Part shown: one piece after another, positions 9,351 through 16,713 of the stretch
How positions within the stretch are numbered: the first letter of the stretch is position 1
How the letters are laid out: each line of letters opens with the position of its first letter
Assembly (NCBI RefSeq): GCF_000633455.1
Contig: NZ_AYMG01000012.1
Location: forward strand, 62,001 to 126,000
Direction: 5' to 3'
Source of the DNA: Pedobacter jeongneungensis
GTDB taxonomy: Bacteria; Bacteroidota; Bacteroidia; Sphingobacteriales; Sphingobacteriaceae
DNA: 64,000 nucleotides
Made by a program: the position numbers and the translations under genes
The notes under the pieces: generated by a model
What the model was told of the DNA's origin: nothing
Database searches by the model: none
The model's input: only the letters and a program-made list of their open reading frames with translations

Positions 9351-11984
9351 ATGAGCTTACAGATTTTTCCTTATTCTTTGGTGCGTTACGCCGGATTGCA
9401 TCATCAACTTTTTGATCAGCTAAAGCTAAAAGATTTAACCAATCTATTAAAATCTTATAATACAATAATCGCTGAAAAAGAGCAGTTAAAAAATAGTTTT
9501 TGCGATGCACTGTATCCCATAATAAATCAACAAAAAGATGATAAAGTAAGACAGCAGATGATTAATCTTAAACGGCAGATATTCAATGATAAAAAGATAA
9601 ATTATGGTCATGTTGGTTTACTGCCAGAAGAACTGCAGATCAACCTGTACATTTATTTAAATAAGGTAGAAGAACTTACTGTTTTCGAGAATAAGAATGC
9701 TTTAAAATTTGATCAAGAACAAAATCTTCAGCGAAAATGGCTGCAAGAAATATCACAACTACCTGAACTTCAAAATGGTCTTTTATTGTCCAGTCCATTG
9801 CTATACGAGCAATTAAGCAGTTTTATTAAAAAAGATAGCGGAAGCTTTAAACAAAAGGAGCAACGCATCATGTTTAGCCTGCTACGCTACATCAGCAGGA
9901 TGGCCTTTAAAACATCGCCTTTCAGTAGTTTTACCTATACAGGTTTAGCGACTTTAAGCACAGCAGGAAAGTTCAATCCCATTCATGAAGTTAATAGCCG
10001 CTTAAAATTAAATAATGCAATATTCGAATACCTCAAGTCAATATTAAAAAGACATCCCTTGTTAAATGAATATTTATTGATTAAACTGAATATAACCGCA
10101 GAAATTAGAGAAAATAAAATCTGCTTTTTAAGCAATTTCAATAACGTAGAATCTTTTCAGCAGATCAATGCAAATGGCTTACAGCTAATTATTTATCAAT
10201 ATCTGAATGAAAATCAGCATCCTGTTTCACTTAAAAGATTGATCTTAAATCTTGACCAATATCTGGAAAACCCAGATCACGAAAGCATCAAAATATACCT
10301 GTTAAAACTAATTGAAGCGGGAATGATCGAAATGGACCTGGGATTTTCAGGCATGGATCAGGAATGGGACCATAAACTATTGCTTTTTCTTGGATCCTTA
10401 AAAGGAGTGGAGCCATCGGTAATACCACTTATTGCACTTTTTGAAAATCTACAGAAACACCGGTTTGAATATCGCTCAGCCAATTCTTCTGCCCGTTATC
10501 GGCTTCTTCAGGAAGCAGAGAAAGAACTGAACAATGCCTTTGCTGCGTTACAGCAAGAAGCCGGACTTCCGTTTCACACCAGTGTTTCTGATCAGAAAAT
10601 AGATCAGGAAAGCCCGGGAGCAGAAACATTTTCAGTCGATAAATTTGTACCATATTACTTTTCAGCCAGAAATATTTTTTTCGAGGATTGCTTTACTGCT
10701 GAAAATTTAATACTTCCCGAGTCAAAGATTAAAGATTTTGTCACTAAAACAGAAGAACTGATCAATTATCTGCTTCCGCTTGATGTGATGCGTAAAGAAA
10801 GGAATAAAATGCGTGATTTCTTTTTACAACATTATCATAACAATGAATCAGTTGCTTTAACAACTTTTTATAAGGACTATTATTTTTATGTTAAAAAACC
10901 CGAAAAAGAAAGCGAATTGACTCTGGAAACTAATTTTTTAGCCTTAAAACATTGGAAAAATTCCGTTTTAGTAAAATTATCGCAAATTGATACTGCTGAT
11001 GAAAACCTTATTAAATTAGATAGTAATTTCTTTTCAGACCTTTCAAATGATCGCGATTTGTCGCAAAATTCTACAGCAGGGATGTTTGTGCAGTTTGCCG
11101 AGGATGAAAATGGTTTTTATGGTGTTATAAATGCTTTATTGCCCGGAATGGGCAAAATAAGTGGTCGGTTTTTATCGCTTTTTGATCAAAAACTTACAGA
11201 AAGCCTTGTTCAACATAACGAAAAACTGTATCCCGATAAAATTAAGGTGGAGTTGAATGATGCTTCAACATTCAACGCGAATATCCATCCACCATTATTA
11301 AACCATGAACTTGAACTTCCTGGGGGAAATAACATCTATCCACCGGACAAACAATTTAATGTGCACAACTTAAGGGTTCGATATGATGCTGAAAAAGATA
11401 AACTCACGCTTAATAAAGATAATTCGGAATTGTACAGTTACGATTTGAGTTTAGAATCTTTTTACAATAGGTCTAATCTTTATCAGTTGCTTGCGCATTT
11501 CAACCCTGATGCCCGCATCTCTCTGCAACCTTTTATTCAACTGGTCGATCAGTTTTACCAGGATAAGCTTCCTGTTCCGGCACCAGATTTATTTGTACTG
11601 CCCAGAATAGTTTATGCAGATAATGTGGTCATCAGGCGTAAAACGTGGCGTATAAAAACGGCTATTGTTCCACATCAGGAGCAGCTGGAAACAGACTTTG
11701 AATATTTTATCAGATTAAATAACTGGCTTATTGATCATGAAATACCAAAACAGATTTTTCTCTTCCTTCGGAAACGTGCTTATCAGGTTAAATCTGATGA
11801 AAAAAGGGAAGGTTTGCACGATGATTATAAACCACAATACCTTTCTTTTGATAATCCTTTATTGATAGCACTGTTTAAGAAATTGCTGTTAAGGGCTGGC
11901 CATTACATTACGCTGGAAGAGGTATTTCCGAAGCCAGATCAGCATCCGGTACGAGAATATTTAATACAATGGTACAATAATTAG
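9351..11984 (+). CDS. Lantibiotic dehydratase, large subunit (split LanB, glutamylation domain)
   Basis: An 877-aa protein of the LanB N-terminal family. LanB enzymes activate Ser/Thr of a precursor with glutamyl-tRNA before elimination to dehydroalanine/dehydrobutyrine. The family block with Arg and (T/S)PF appears as RMAFKTSPFSSF (residues 183-194). Full-length LanB is about 1000 aa; here the elimination domain is a separate protein encoded by the next gene, as in thiopeptide systems and in Bacteroidota lanthipeptide loci. Its stop abuts the start of that gene. A leader-binding RRE fold is expected in the N-terminal part of this family but cannot be proven by eye. Confidence 0.9.
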   Translation: MSLQIFPYSLVRYAGLHHQLFDQLKLKDLTNLLKSYNTIIAEKEQLKNSFCDALYPIINQQKDDKVRQQMINLKRQIFNDKKINYGHVGLLPEELQINLYIYLNKVEELTVFENKNALKFDQEQNLQRKWLQEISQLPELQNGLLLSSPLLYEQLSSFIKKDSGSFKQKEQRIMFSLLRYISRMAFKTSPFSSFTYTGLATLSTAGKFNPIHEVNSRLKLNNAIFEYLKSILKRHPLLNEYLLIKLNITAEIRENKICFLSNFNNVESFQQINANGLQLIIYQYLNENQHPVSLKRLILNLDQYLENPDHESIKIYLLKLIEAGMIEMDLGFSGMDQEWDHKLLLFLGSLKGVEPSVIPLIALFENLQKHRFEYRSANSSARYRLLQEAEKELNNAFAALQQEAGLPFHTSVSDQKIDQESPGAETFSVDKFVPYYFSARNIFFEDCFTAENLILPESKIKDFVTKTEELINYLLPLDVMRKERNKMRDFFLQHYHNNESVALTTFYKDYYFYVKKPEKESELTLETNFLALKHWKNSVLVKLSQIDTADENLIKLDSNFFSDLSNDRDLSQNSTAGMFVQFAEDENGFYGVINALLPGMGKISGRFLSLFDQKLTESLVQHNEKLYPDKIKVELNDASTFNANIHPPLLNHELELPGGNNIYPPDKQFNVHNLRVRYDAEKDKLTLNKDNSELYSYDLSLESFYNRSNLYQLLAHFNPDARISLQPFIQLVDQFYQDKLPVPAPDLFVLPRIVYADNVVIRRKTWRIKTAIVPHQEQLETDFEYFIRLNNWLIDHEIPKQIFLFLRKRAYQVKSDEKREGLHDDYKPQYLSFDNPLLIALFKKLLLRAGHYITLEEVFPKPDQHPVREYLIQWYNN

Positions 11985-11989
11985 TGGCT

Positions 11990-12823
11990 ATGGAAAATCT
12001 TGAAGAAAAATGGCTATCAATATATATATTCTACAATGGAGATGCAGATCAACTTTTGAAACAGATGGTACATCCTTTTATCCGGCAAAGGGTTTACCGA
12101 TGGTTTTTTATCAGGTATTGGGAAGGTGGGGATCATATTCGTTTGAGGTTAAAAGTTGCGGTTGATCAGCATGATTCTATCATTAAAAAGTTTAGTTTAC
12201 AAAAAACACTGATCAAGTCGGTTCAAATTGCAGCATACGAGCCTGAAATAGAACGATATGGCAATATTCAAAGCATGGCCTGGGCAGAACACTATTTTGA
12301 ATGTTCTTCTGTATACATCTTAAACTGGATTACGAAAAAGGAAGTAAATCAATCGGTACTCATACAAGCTATAAAACTACACCTCACCTTGTTATTTGCC
12401 TCAAAATATGATGACAAAATATTGATTGATATATGCAATTTCTTTTTAGAAGGCTGGCTACCTAAACTCTTCAACCAAACAGATCCGAAAGAAACGCAAA
12501 GGTTGTTTTGGCTAAATCAATTTGAAACGGTTTTCGAAACTTCAAAACATCAGATTATTAAAGCAGCAGATCAATTTTGGCAAAGGCTGAATAAGAGAGA
12601 AATAGATCATGATTTAGATGCTTATTTATCCGAAACCATCAGCGTGATGAACTTGTATAAAAGCGCTGTATTTGAAGAAGATAAGTTATTTCAGATAATT
12701 TCGAGCTTTATGCACATGAACAATAACCGATTAGGTATTTCGAATTATGAAGAAGCTTATATTATGTATTGCATTATAACGTGCCTTCAATTTATTCACG
12801 AAAATTCAGTCCATAAAGTTTAA
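11990..12823 (+). CDS. Thiopeptide-type dehydratase small subunit (split LanB, elimination domain)
   Basis: A 277-aa protein beginning ENLEEKWLSIYIFYNGDADQ, typical of the thiopeptide-type bacteriocin biosynthesis domain (the LanB C-terminal, SpaB_C-like part). FIRYWEGGDHIRLRLK (about residues 39-54) is the conserved block of this family, with His and Arg residues that handle the glutamylated intermediate. E-x-ERYG (about 84-90) is also typical. A GTG at 11984 overlaps the lanB stop; the ATG at 11990 is the other candidate and is used here. It should work in trans with the 877-aa protein. The lanC-like gene starts 2 bp after its stop. Confidence 0.88.
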   Translation: MENLEEKWLSIYIFYNGDADQLLKQMVHPFIRQRVYRWFFIRYWEGGDHIRLRLKVAVDQHDSIIKKFSLQKTLIKSVQIAAYEPEIERYGNIQSMAWAEHYFECSSVYILNWITKKEVNQSVLIQAIKLHLTLLFASKYDDKILIDICNFFLEGWLPKLFNQTDPKETQRLFWLNQFETVFETSKHQIIKAADQFWQRLNKREIDHDLDAYLSETISVMNLYKSAVFEEDKLFQIISSFMHMNNNRLGISNYEEAYIMYCIITCLQFIHENSVHKV

Positions 12824-12825
12824 AT

Positions 12826-14694
12826 ATGTTTACTGCAAAACAGAATGAAAACCTGGAAAAACAACTCTACGAAATTTACGGGGAATTGTATTTCAATCTT
12901 AGGGAAACTGATCAGGAAATCTGGTGGCCAACGCCATTTTACATTAACCCTGATGAATATGAGTTTAGGGAAAGTTATGACCTTTTCAACGGCAACTGTG
13001 GTATTATCCTGTTTTTTTTAGCATTATATAAATTCGATGGAAATATTGATCATTTGAGAATAGTGAATAAAGGAATGCACCGGATCTTAAATGCTAATGA
13101 GGTCCTTAACCCAAAATTCTTTGCCTTATATACTGGCTTGGGAGGAGTAGTTTATACCTGTATTAAAGTTTTTGAAGTTACAGGTGATATTTTCTACAAA
13201 GAAAAAGCACTTGAACTTACTTTGAAGAATCAATTGCAATTGACCACAGGTTTGTTGAAAACCGATCTTTTAAGTGGTTATAGCGGTAATTTATTAATGC
13301 TGACACTGCTTTATCATCATACCAACCATCCAGAAGTTTTAAATGAGGTTAGTTCATTAATCGATCGGTTAATTGCTGAAGCGCGGATTTCAGAGCAGGG
13401 CTTAAAATGGGATTATTCCAGCTCTAAAAAGGCTTACGATAGCATGACGGGGTTTTCTCATGGCGCATCTGGCATAGCCTGGGTATTGATGCAGGTTGGT
13501 CAGTATTTTAAGGCTGCGGGTTTGATTTATCTTGCCGAAGAGGCTTTAAAATATGAAATGCAGTATTACCATGCACCTGCTAAAAACTGGCTGGATTTAC
13601 GTCTTGGTCCGCACCGGCTAAACAAACCTGACCTACATCAATGGAAGCTGGAAACTTTTTTACCCGAAATGACCGATGTAAATGCCTGGGCACATGGTGC
13701 TGCAGGAATAGGAATAGCAAGGGAAATGGCCTTTAACCTCACCAAAAGTAAAAATTACGATGTAGACTGCCAAAATATTCTCGATCGTTGTTTAAGTGAT
13801 CTTAAAAAGTTCAATCGGACTGATTTTACACTTGTTAGTGGTTATTGCGGCATAATCCCGTTCTTGGTTCATCGTAATATGGGATCTCAAATCCTCTTCA
13901 TATTAAATAAAGCTGCAGAACTGCATCAAAAAACGAAAAGTTATAATACTTATGTTTCTTGCGGTATTGATGATTACGGTCTGTTATCGGGAAAAGCGGG
14001 GATTGGTTATGTCATCCTGAATTTATTAAGTAAGAAAAATGCGGATAGCATATTAGCCCCAAAATTGCCAAAAGCCAGTGGAGAACCCTTTTTTAAAGAT
14101 AAGTACAACAAAAATCAGGTTAAAAAATCCGTTTTTTCAAAATATTTTGCCAGAACATTGGAAAAATTAGATGCTGTCGATTTTACGTTTTTTGACACTG
14201 AAGGTATCCATGATTTTAAAACAAGGCTCGTATCAAAAAACAATGGTGCAGAAATTCAAAACTTATTCGATTTAGAAAGCAGGTTAGTTGATTTGTGGAA
14301 ACGGCATAAAGGTTATTTTAGCTTTGAACAGAAACATAAGTATTTGCATAAAATAACCAGCGAAAGCCTTATGATAACTGACCAAGCTTTGATGGAAAAA
14401 TCTTTCAGGTTAAGTGGGCATGTAGAAATTTATCGACATAATAAAGATCTAAATATTCATTTATTGATCAGTGAAGGAAATGGAATAAAAGAATTGAAGG
14501 TTGGTGTGTTTGCGGCAATGATTTTAAATGCAATCGAGAAAGAGAAAATGAAAGGAGTGAAGCTCGTAAAATCGCTTCAATTTATTCTATTTGGTGAGAA
14601 TCCAATTGAAAAATCTTTGGTTGAATTAGAGGATAAAGTGGTTCAGCAGATCCGTTTATTGATTAAGGCTGGGTTTATTAAGATAGTTGGTTAA
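12826..14694 (+). CDS. LanC-like cyclase with C-terminal extension
   Basis: A 622-aa protein. Residues about 50-400 show the repeating alpha/alpha-barrel glycine motifs of LanC: NGNCGIILFF, YTGLGGVVY, LSGYSGNLL, GFSHGASGIAW (209-219), NAWAHGAAGIGIA (286-298), SGYCGIIPF (338-346) and GLLSGKAGIGY (385-395). LanC normally closes (methyl)lanthionine rings with a zinc bound by W-C-x-G and C-H-G. Here those positions read W288-A289-H290-G291 and Y340-C341-G342, so the usual ligands appear replaced. A tail of about 200 residues (420-622) exceeds the usual 400-450 aa; its end (HVEIYRHN ... LIKAGFIKI) looks winged-helix-like, perhaps leader-binding. Role as cyclase is inferred from locus and fold. Confidence 0.85.
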   Translation: MFTAKQNENLEKQLYEIYGELYFNLRETDQEIWWPTPFYINPDEYEFRESYDLFNGNCGIILFFLALYKFDGNIDHLRIVNKGMHRILNANEVLNPKFFALYTGLGGVVYTCIKVFEVTGDIFYKEKALELTLKNQLQLTTGLLKTDLLSGYSGNLLMLTLLYHHTNHPEVLNEVSSLIDRLIAEARISEQGLKWDYSSSKKAYDSMTGFSHGASGIAWVLMQVGQYFKAAGLIYLAEEALKYEMQYYHAPAKNWLDLRLGPHRLNKPDLHQWKLETFLPEMTDVNAWAHGAAGIGIAREMAFNLTKSKNYDVDCQNILDRCLSDLKKFNRTDFTLVSGYCGIIPFLVHRNMGSQILFILNKAAELHQKTKSYNTYVSCGIDDYGLLSGKAGIGYVILNLLSKKNADSILAPKLPKASGEPFFKDKYNKNQVKKSVFSKYFARTLEKLDAVDFTFFDTEGIHDFKTRLVSKNNGAEIQNLFDLESRLVDLWKRHKGYFSFEQKHKYLHKITSESLMITDQALMEKSFRLSGHVEIYRHNKDLNIHLLISEGNGIKELKVGVFAAMILNAIEKEKMKGVKLVKSLQFILFGENPIEKSLVELEDKVVQQIRLLIKAGFIKIVG

Positions 14695-14753
14695 CTGGTT
14701 AATTGTTTAAATCGGTTAATTGACGCCAACCGCTTGTCGCTCAGCGCATCAAA

Positions 14754-14776
14754 CAAGGCGCCATAAAGACGCCTTG
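14754..14776. terminator. Hairpin between lanC-like gene and precursor gene
   Basis: CAAGGCG (14754-14760) and CGCCTTG (14770-14776) form a perfect 7-bp stem with a 9-nt loop in the gap between convergent genes. No strong T-tract follows, so termination is only likely. Confidence 0.5.
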
Positions 14777-14798
14777 AGATGAAAACACCTGTTATTAA

Positions 14799-14990
14799 CT
14801 AACAAATAACGGTGGTACATTTAACAGGTGGCGTATGATGGTCATCTGTTTGTTCGGTATGGGTAGGCTCTGATAAATTACCTAAACCGCCAGATAAACG
14901 CATAGCCACTTCGCTATCAATACTGGTTACAAAACTCTCTAATTGAAGGTCTTCTAAACTTAAAGTGATTTTTTCTGATTGATTTTTCAT
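14799..14990 (-). CDS. Lanthipeptide precursor, pinensin-like, double-glycine leader
   Basis: A 63-aa precursor. The leader (1-35) carries LSLEDLQLESFVTSID, the pattern of pinensin-type Bacteroidota precursors, and ends in MRLSGG, a C39 cleavage site that matches the exporter encoded upstream. The 28-residue core begins LGNLSEPTHTEQ and ends PPVKCTTVIC. It has six Thr, one Ser and two Cys (core positions 23 and 28). Rings such as Thr18-Cys23 and Thr24-Cys28 are possible, leaving up to five dehydrated residues. The gene is on the opposite strand to the modification enzymes and convergent with them, with its own promoter region (15074-15124). Confidence 0.88.
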   Translation of the reverse strand: MKNQSEKITLSLEDLQLESFVTSIDSEVAMRLSGGLGNLSEPTHTEQTDDHHTPPVKCTTVIC

Positions 14991-15073
14991 AAAATAATTG
15001 ATTAATGTTGATGCCTACTGGTGGTTACGGGGTTTCGGCTTATCCCCGGTTGCAACAGTACTAAGTTAGTTAA

Positions 15074-15124
15074 TTGCAACTATGTTGCAAAATAAAGAGC
15101 GATATTTTTGCAACATAGTTGCGA
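15074..15124. promoter_or_regulatory. Double TTGCAAC palindrome upstream of precursor gene
   Basis: Two arms, GCAACTATGTTGCAAAA (15076-15092) and TTTTGCAACATAGTTGC (15106-15122), are a perfect 17-bp inverted repeat with a 13-nt loop. Each arm is itself nearly palindromic: TTGCAAC-TATG-TTGCAA (15074-15090) and TTGCAAC-ATAG-TTGCGA (15108-15124). The same motif occurs in the divergent promoter at 7100-7116. On the minus strand a near -7 box (TTATTTTG, plus-strand 15088-15095) sits between them, about 100 bp before the precursor ATG. A further GTTGCAAC is at 15049-15056. Two operators flanking a core promoter is the simplest reading. Confidence 0.65.
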
Positions 15125-15246
15125 AAATAATCAACAAAACCATTAAGATGTTGAAAATCAATTGTTTAAAAATTTTACAATAATGAGCTAGAGCACAGAT
15201 TATTGCCGAACTTGATTGAAAAGAATGCCAAGAAAGATTAGGTATA

Positions 15247-15462
15247 TTACTTTTTGTTTTTGGAAGCCATAAATACAATTACACCGGCAACTAAGATGAT
15301 ACCACCAGCATATGGAGGCCAGTTAACAGATTTTTCCTTATCGGCAGATATTTGAATGGGGCCTGCGTCAACAATTTTTTCTCTTTTAGTATAAGAGAAG
15401 CCAGTCCAGATGAGCATGGCGATGCCCACAACTATTAATACAATTCCTAATGTTCTGTTCAT
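15247..15462 (-). CDS. Small two-helix membrane protein (DUF3185-like)
   Basis: A 71-aa protein. The N-terminal helix (NRTLGIVLIVVGIAMLIWTGFS) and C-terminal helix (YAGGIILVAGVIVFMAS) are separated by a short polar loop (about 25-48), and the protein ends in Lys residues. It resembles the small DUF3185 family of unknown function. The gene has its own start near a weak A-rich site and does not appear to belong to the lanthipeptide locus. Confidence 0.75.
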   Translation of the reverse strand: MNRTLGIVLIVVGIAMLIWTGFSYTKREKIVDAGPIQISADKEKSVNWPPYAGGIILVAGVIVFMASKNKK

Positions 15463-15504
15463 AATATTTTATTTATATCAGAACAGTACCTGATCCATTA
15501 TGTT

Positions 15505-16317
15505 TTATTGAAATGAATAGCCGAAGCTTATTTTTTGTGCATAATTAACGTTATCAGCCAATTCATAAGAAAGAGAAAATTGCTTGATGTATAAGAAATA
15601 ATTAAAAACCCAGCCAAATGAGTTTTTCCCGTTAATTTCATCGTAGGCTTTTACCCCAGATCTGAAACTATTTGCAAAATTAGGCGTACCGCCAAGAAAA
15701 AATCTAAATGCGTGCCGTATACCATGGTCATTTCTGGCTCTCCAGATCACTTCCGTAGATAATCCTGTTGTCCAAAGTATTTTTCTATTTGTTACCGCTA
15801 CGTAATCTGGAATAGGGTTGTTGTATACCTCTTGTCTGAATTTGGTATAAGCCCCACCCTCGAAACTAAGTGCATTTTCAAAGTTAATGTACCTGAAATC
15901 TGTATTGCCATTAGCTGAGGTATTATGAAATCCGGCAGATAACCGTAAACCAACGCCACTAATGGATTTTTGAAATGATGGAAGATAATTCTTTAAATCA
16001 GGTGCATTTTTATCCCTATCTCCACCTTTTGCTTTTCCTACATAACCGAAAATTCCATAAGAAATATTTGCTTTTTCGAAGGTATGCGAACGGCTTATAT
16101 TTGCCATTCCTAACCCGAAATTGGTACCAGTGTTCGGCGAAGTAGAACCAGCATAACTTGCTGATGCCGTTGTTAAGGTTTTTAGGGTATCTGCACCCAT
16201 TGCTTTTGGCATATAACCCATATTGTTACCCAATACAGCTGGGGTAAGCAAAGATGTGCAAGAAGTAAATGCGGCAAGGAAAAGTAAAGAAGAAAGAGCG
16301 ATAATTTGATTTTTCAT
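15505..16317 (-). CDS. Lipoprotein of unknown function, possibly beta-rich
   Basis: A 270-aa protein. The signal peptide ends in a lipobox (LLFLAAFTSC, Cys20), so it should be membrane-anchored by lipid. The rest alternates hydrophobic and polar residues and ends in an aromatic residue followed by Gln (KISFGYSFQ), like small outer-membrane beta-barrels. I do not recognise a named family. It starts 16 bp after the START-like gene and is probably in one transcript with it and the DUF3857 gene. Confidence 0.75.
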   Translation of the reverse strand: MKNQIIALSSLLFLAAFTSCTSLLTPAVLGNNMGYMPKAMGADTLKTLTTASASYAGSTSPNTGTNFGLGMANISRSHTFEKANISYGIFGYVGKAKGGDRDKNAPDLKNYLPSFQKSISGVGLRLSAGFHNTSANGNTDFRYINFENALSFEGGAYTKFRQEVYNNPIPDYVAVTNRKILWTTGLSTEVIWRARNDHGIRHAFRFFLGGTPNFANSFRSGVKAYDEINGKNSFGWVFNYFLYIKQFSLSYELADNVNYAQKISFGYSFQ

Positions 16318-16332
16318 TTTGTTGATTCTTAT

Positions 16333-16713
16333 TTATTCATCAAAAAAATCAACCAGTCCACCTAAAAAATATTCCTGAATACCTTCAGTAAAATCCTCAT
16401 AATCTTCATCAGGGATATTGGTCTGCTTAAATTCCAACGATGTTCCCTTTTTATCTTCGTGAAGTTTAATGGTTACGATAGAAGGTTCGTTTTCTTCTCC
16501 GAAATACCACTGCTGCACAATCTGCTTGCCATAAGTAAATTCGATGTTTTTACCCGTAATATCTCCATCCCAGAAAGAAAATTCCGTTCCAGGCACTTCT
16601 TCAAACTCAACTTCAGCACCTGTCCATAGTTTTATGCTTATATCTTTGGTAAGCGCTAAATAAACTTCTTCAGTTGAGGCAGGTATGTAGGTGTATTTTT
16701 TAAAGTCTTTCAT
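16333..16713 (-). CDS. START-like (AHSA1/SRPBCC-fold) protein
   Basis: A 126-aa cytosolic protein with the helix-grip pattern of AHSA1-type START-like proteins: YIPASTEEVYLALT at the start, then ELWTGAEVEFE-like, FSFWDGDITG, IVQQWYFG and a final amphipathic helix (FTEGIQEYFLGGLVDFF). The family binds hydrophobic ligands or partners; the role of this branch in Bacteroidota is unknown to me. It overlaps the upstream DUF3857 gene by 14 bp. Confidence 0.82.
   Translation of the reverse strand: MKDFKKYTYIPASTEEVYLALTKDISIKLWTGAEVEFEEVPGTEFSFWDGDITGKNIEFTYGKQIVQQWYFGEENEPSIVTIKLHEDKKGTSLEFKQTNIPDEDYEDFTEGIQEYFLGGLVDFFDE

Noticed and set aside
15066..15278. Minus-strand ORF of 70 codons overlapping the operator
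   Set aside because: It spans the inverted repeats and overlaps the DUF3185-like gene; no protein features. A second precursor peptide was looked for here and not found.
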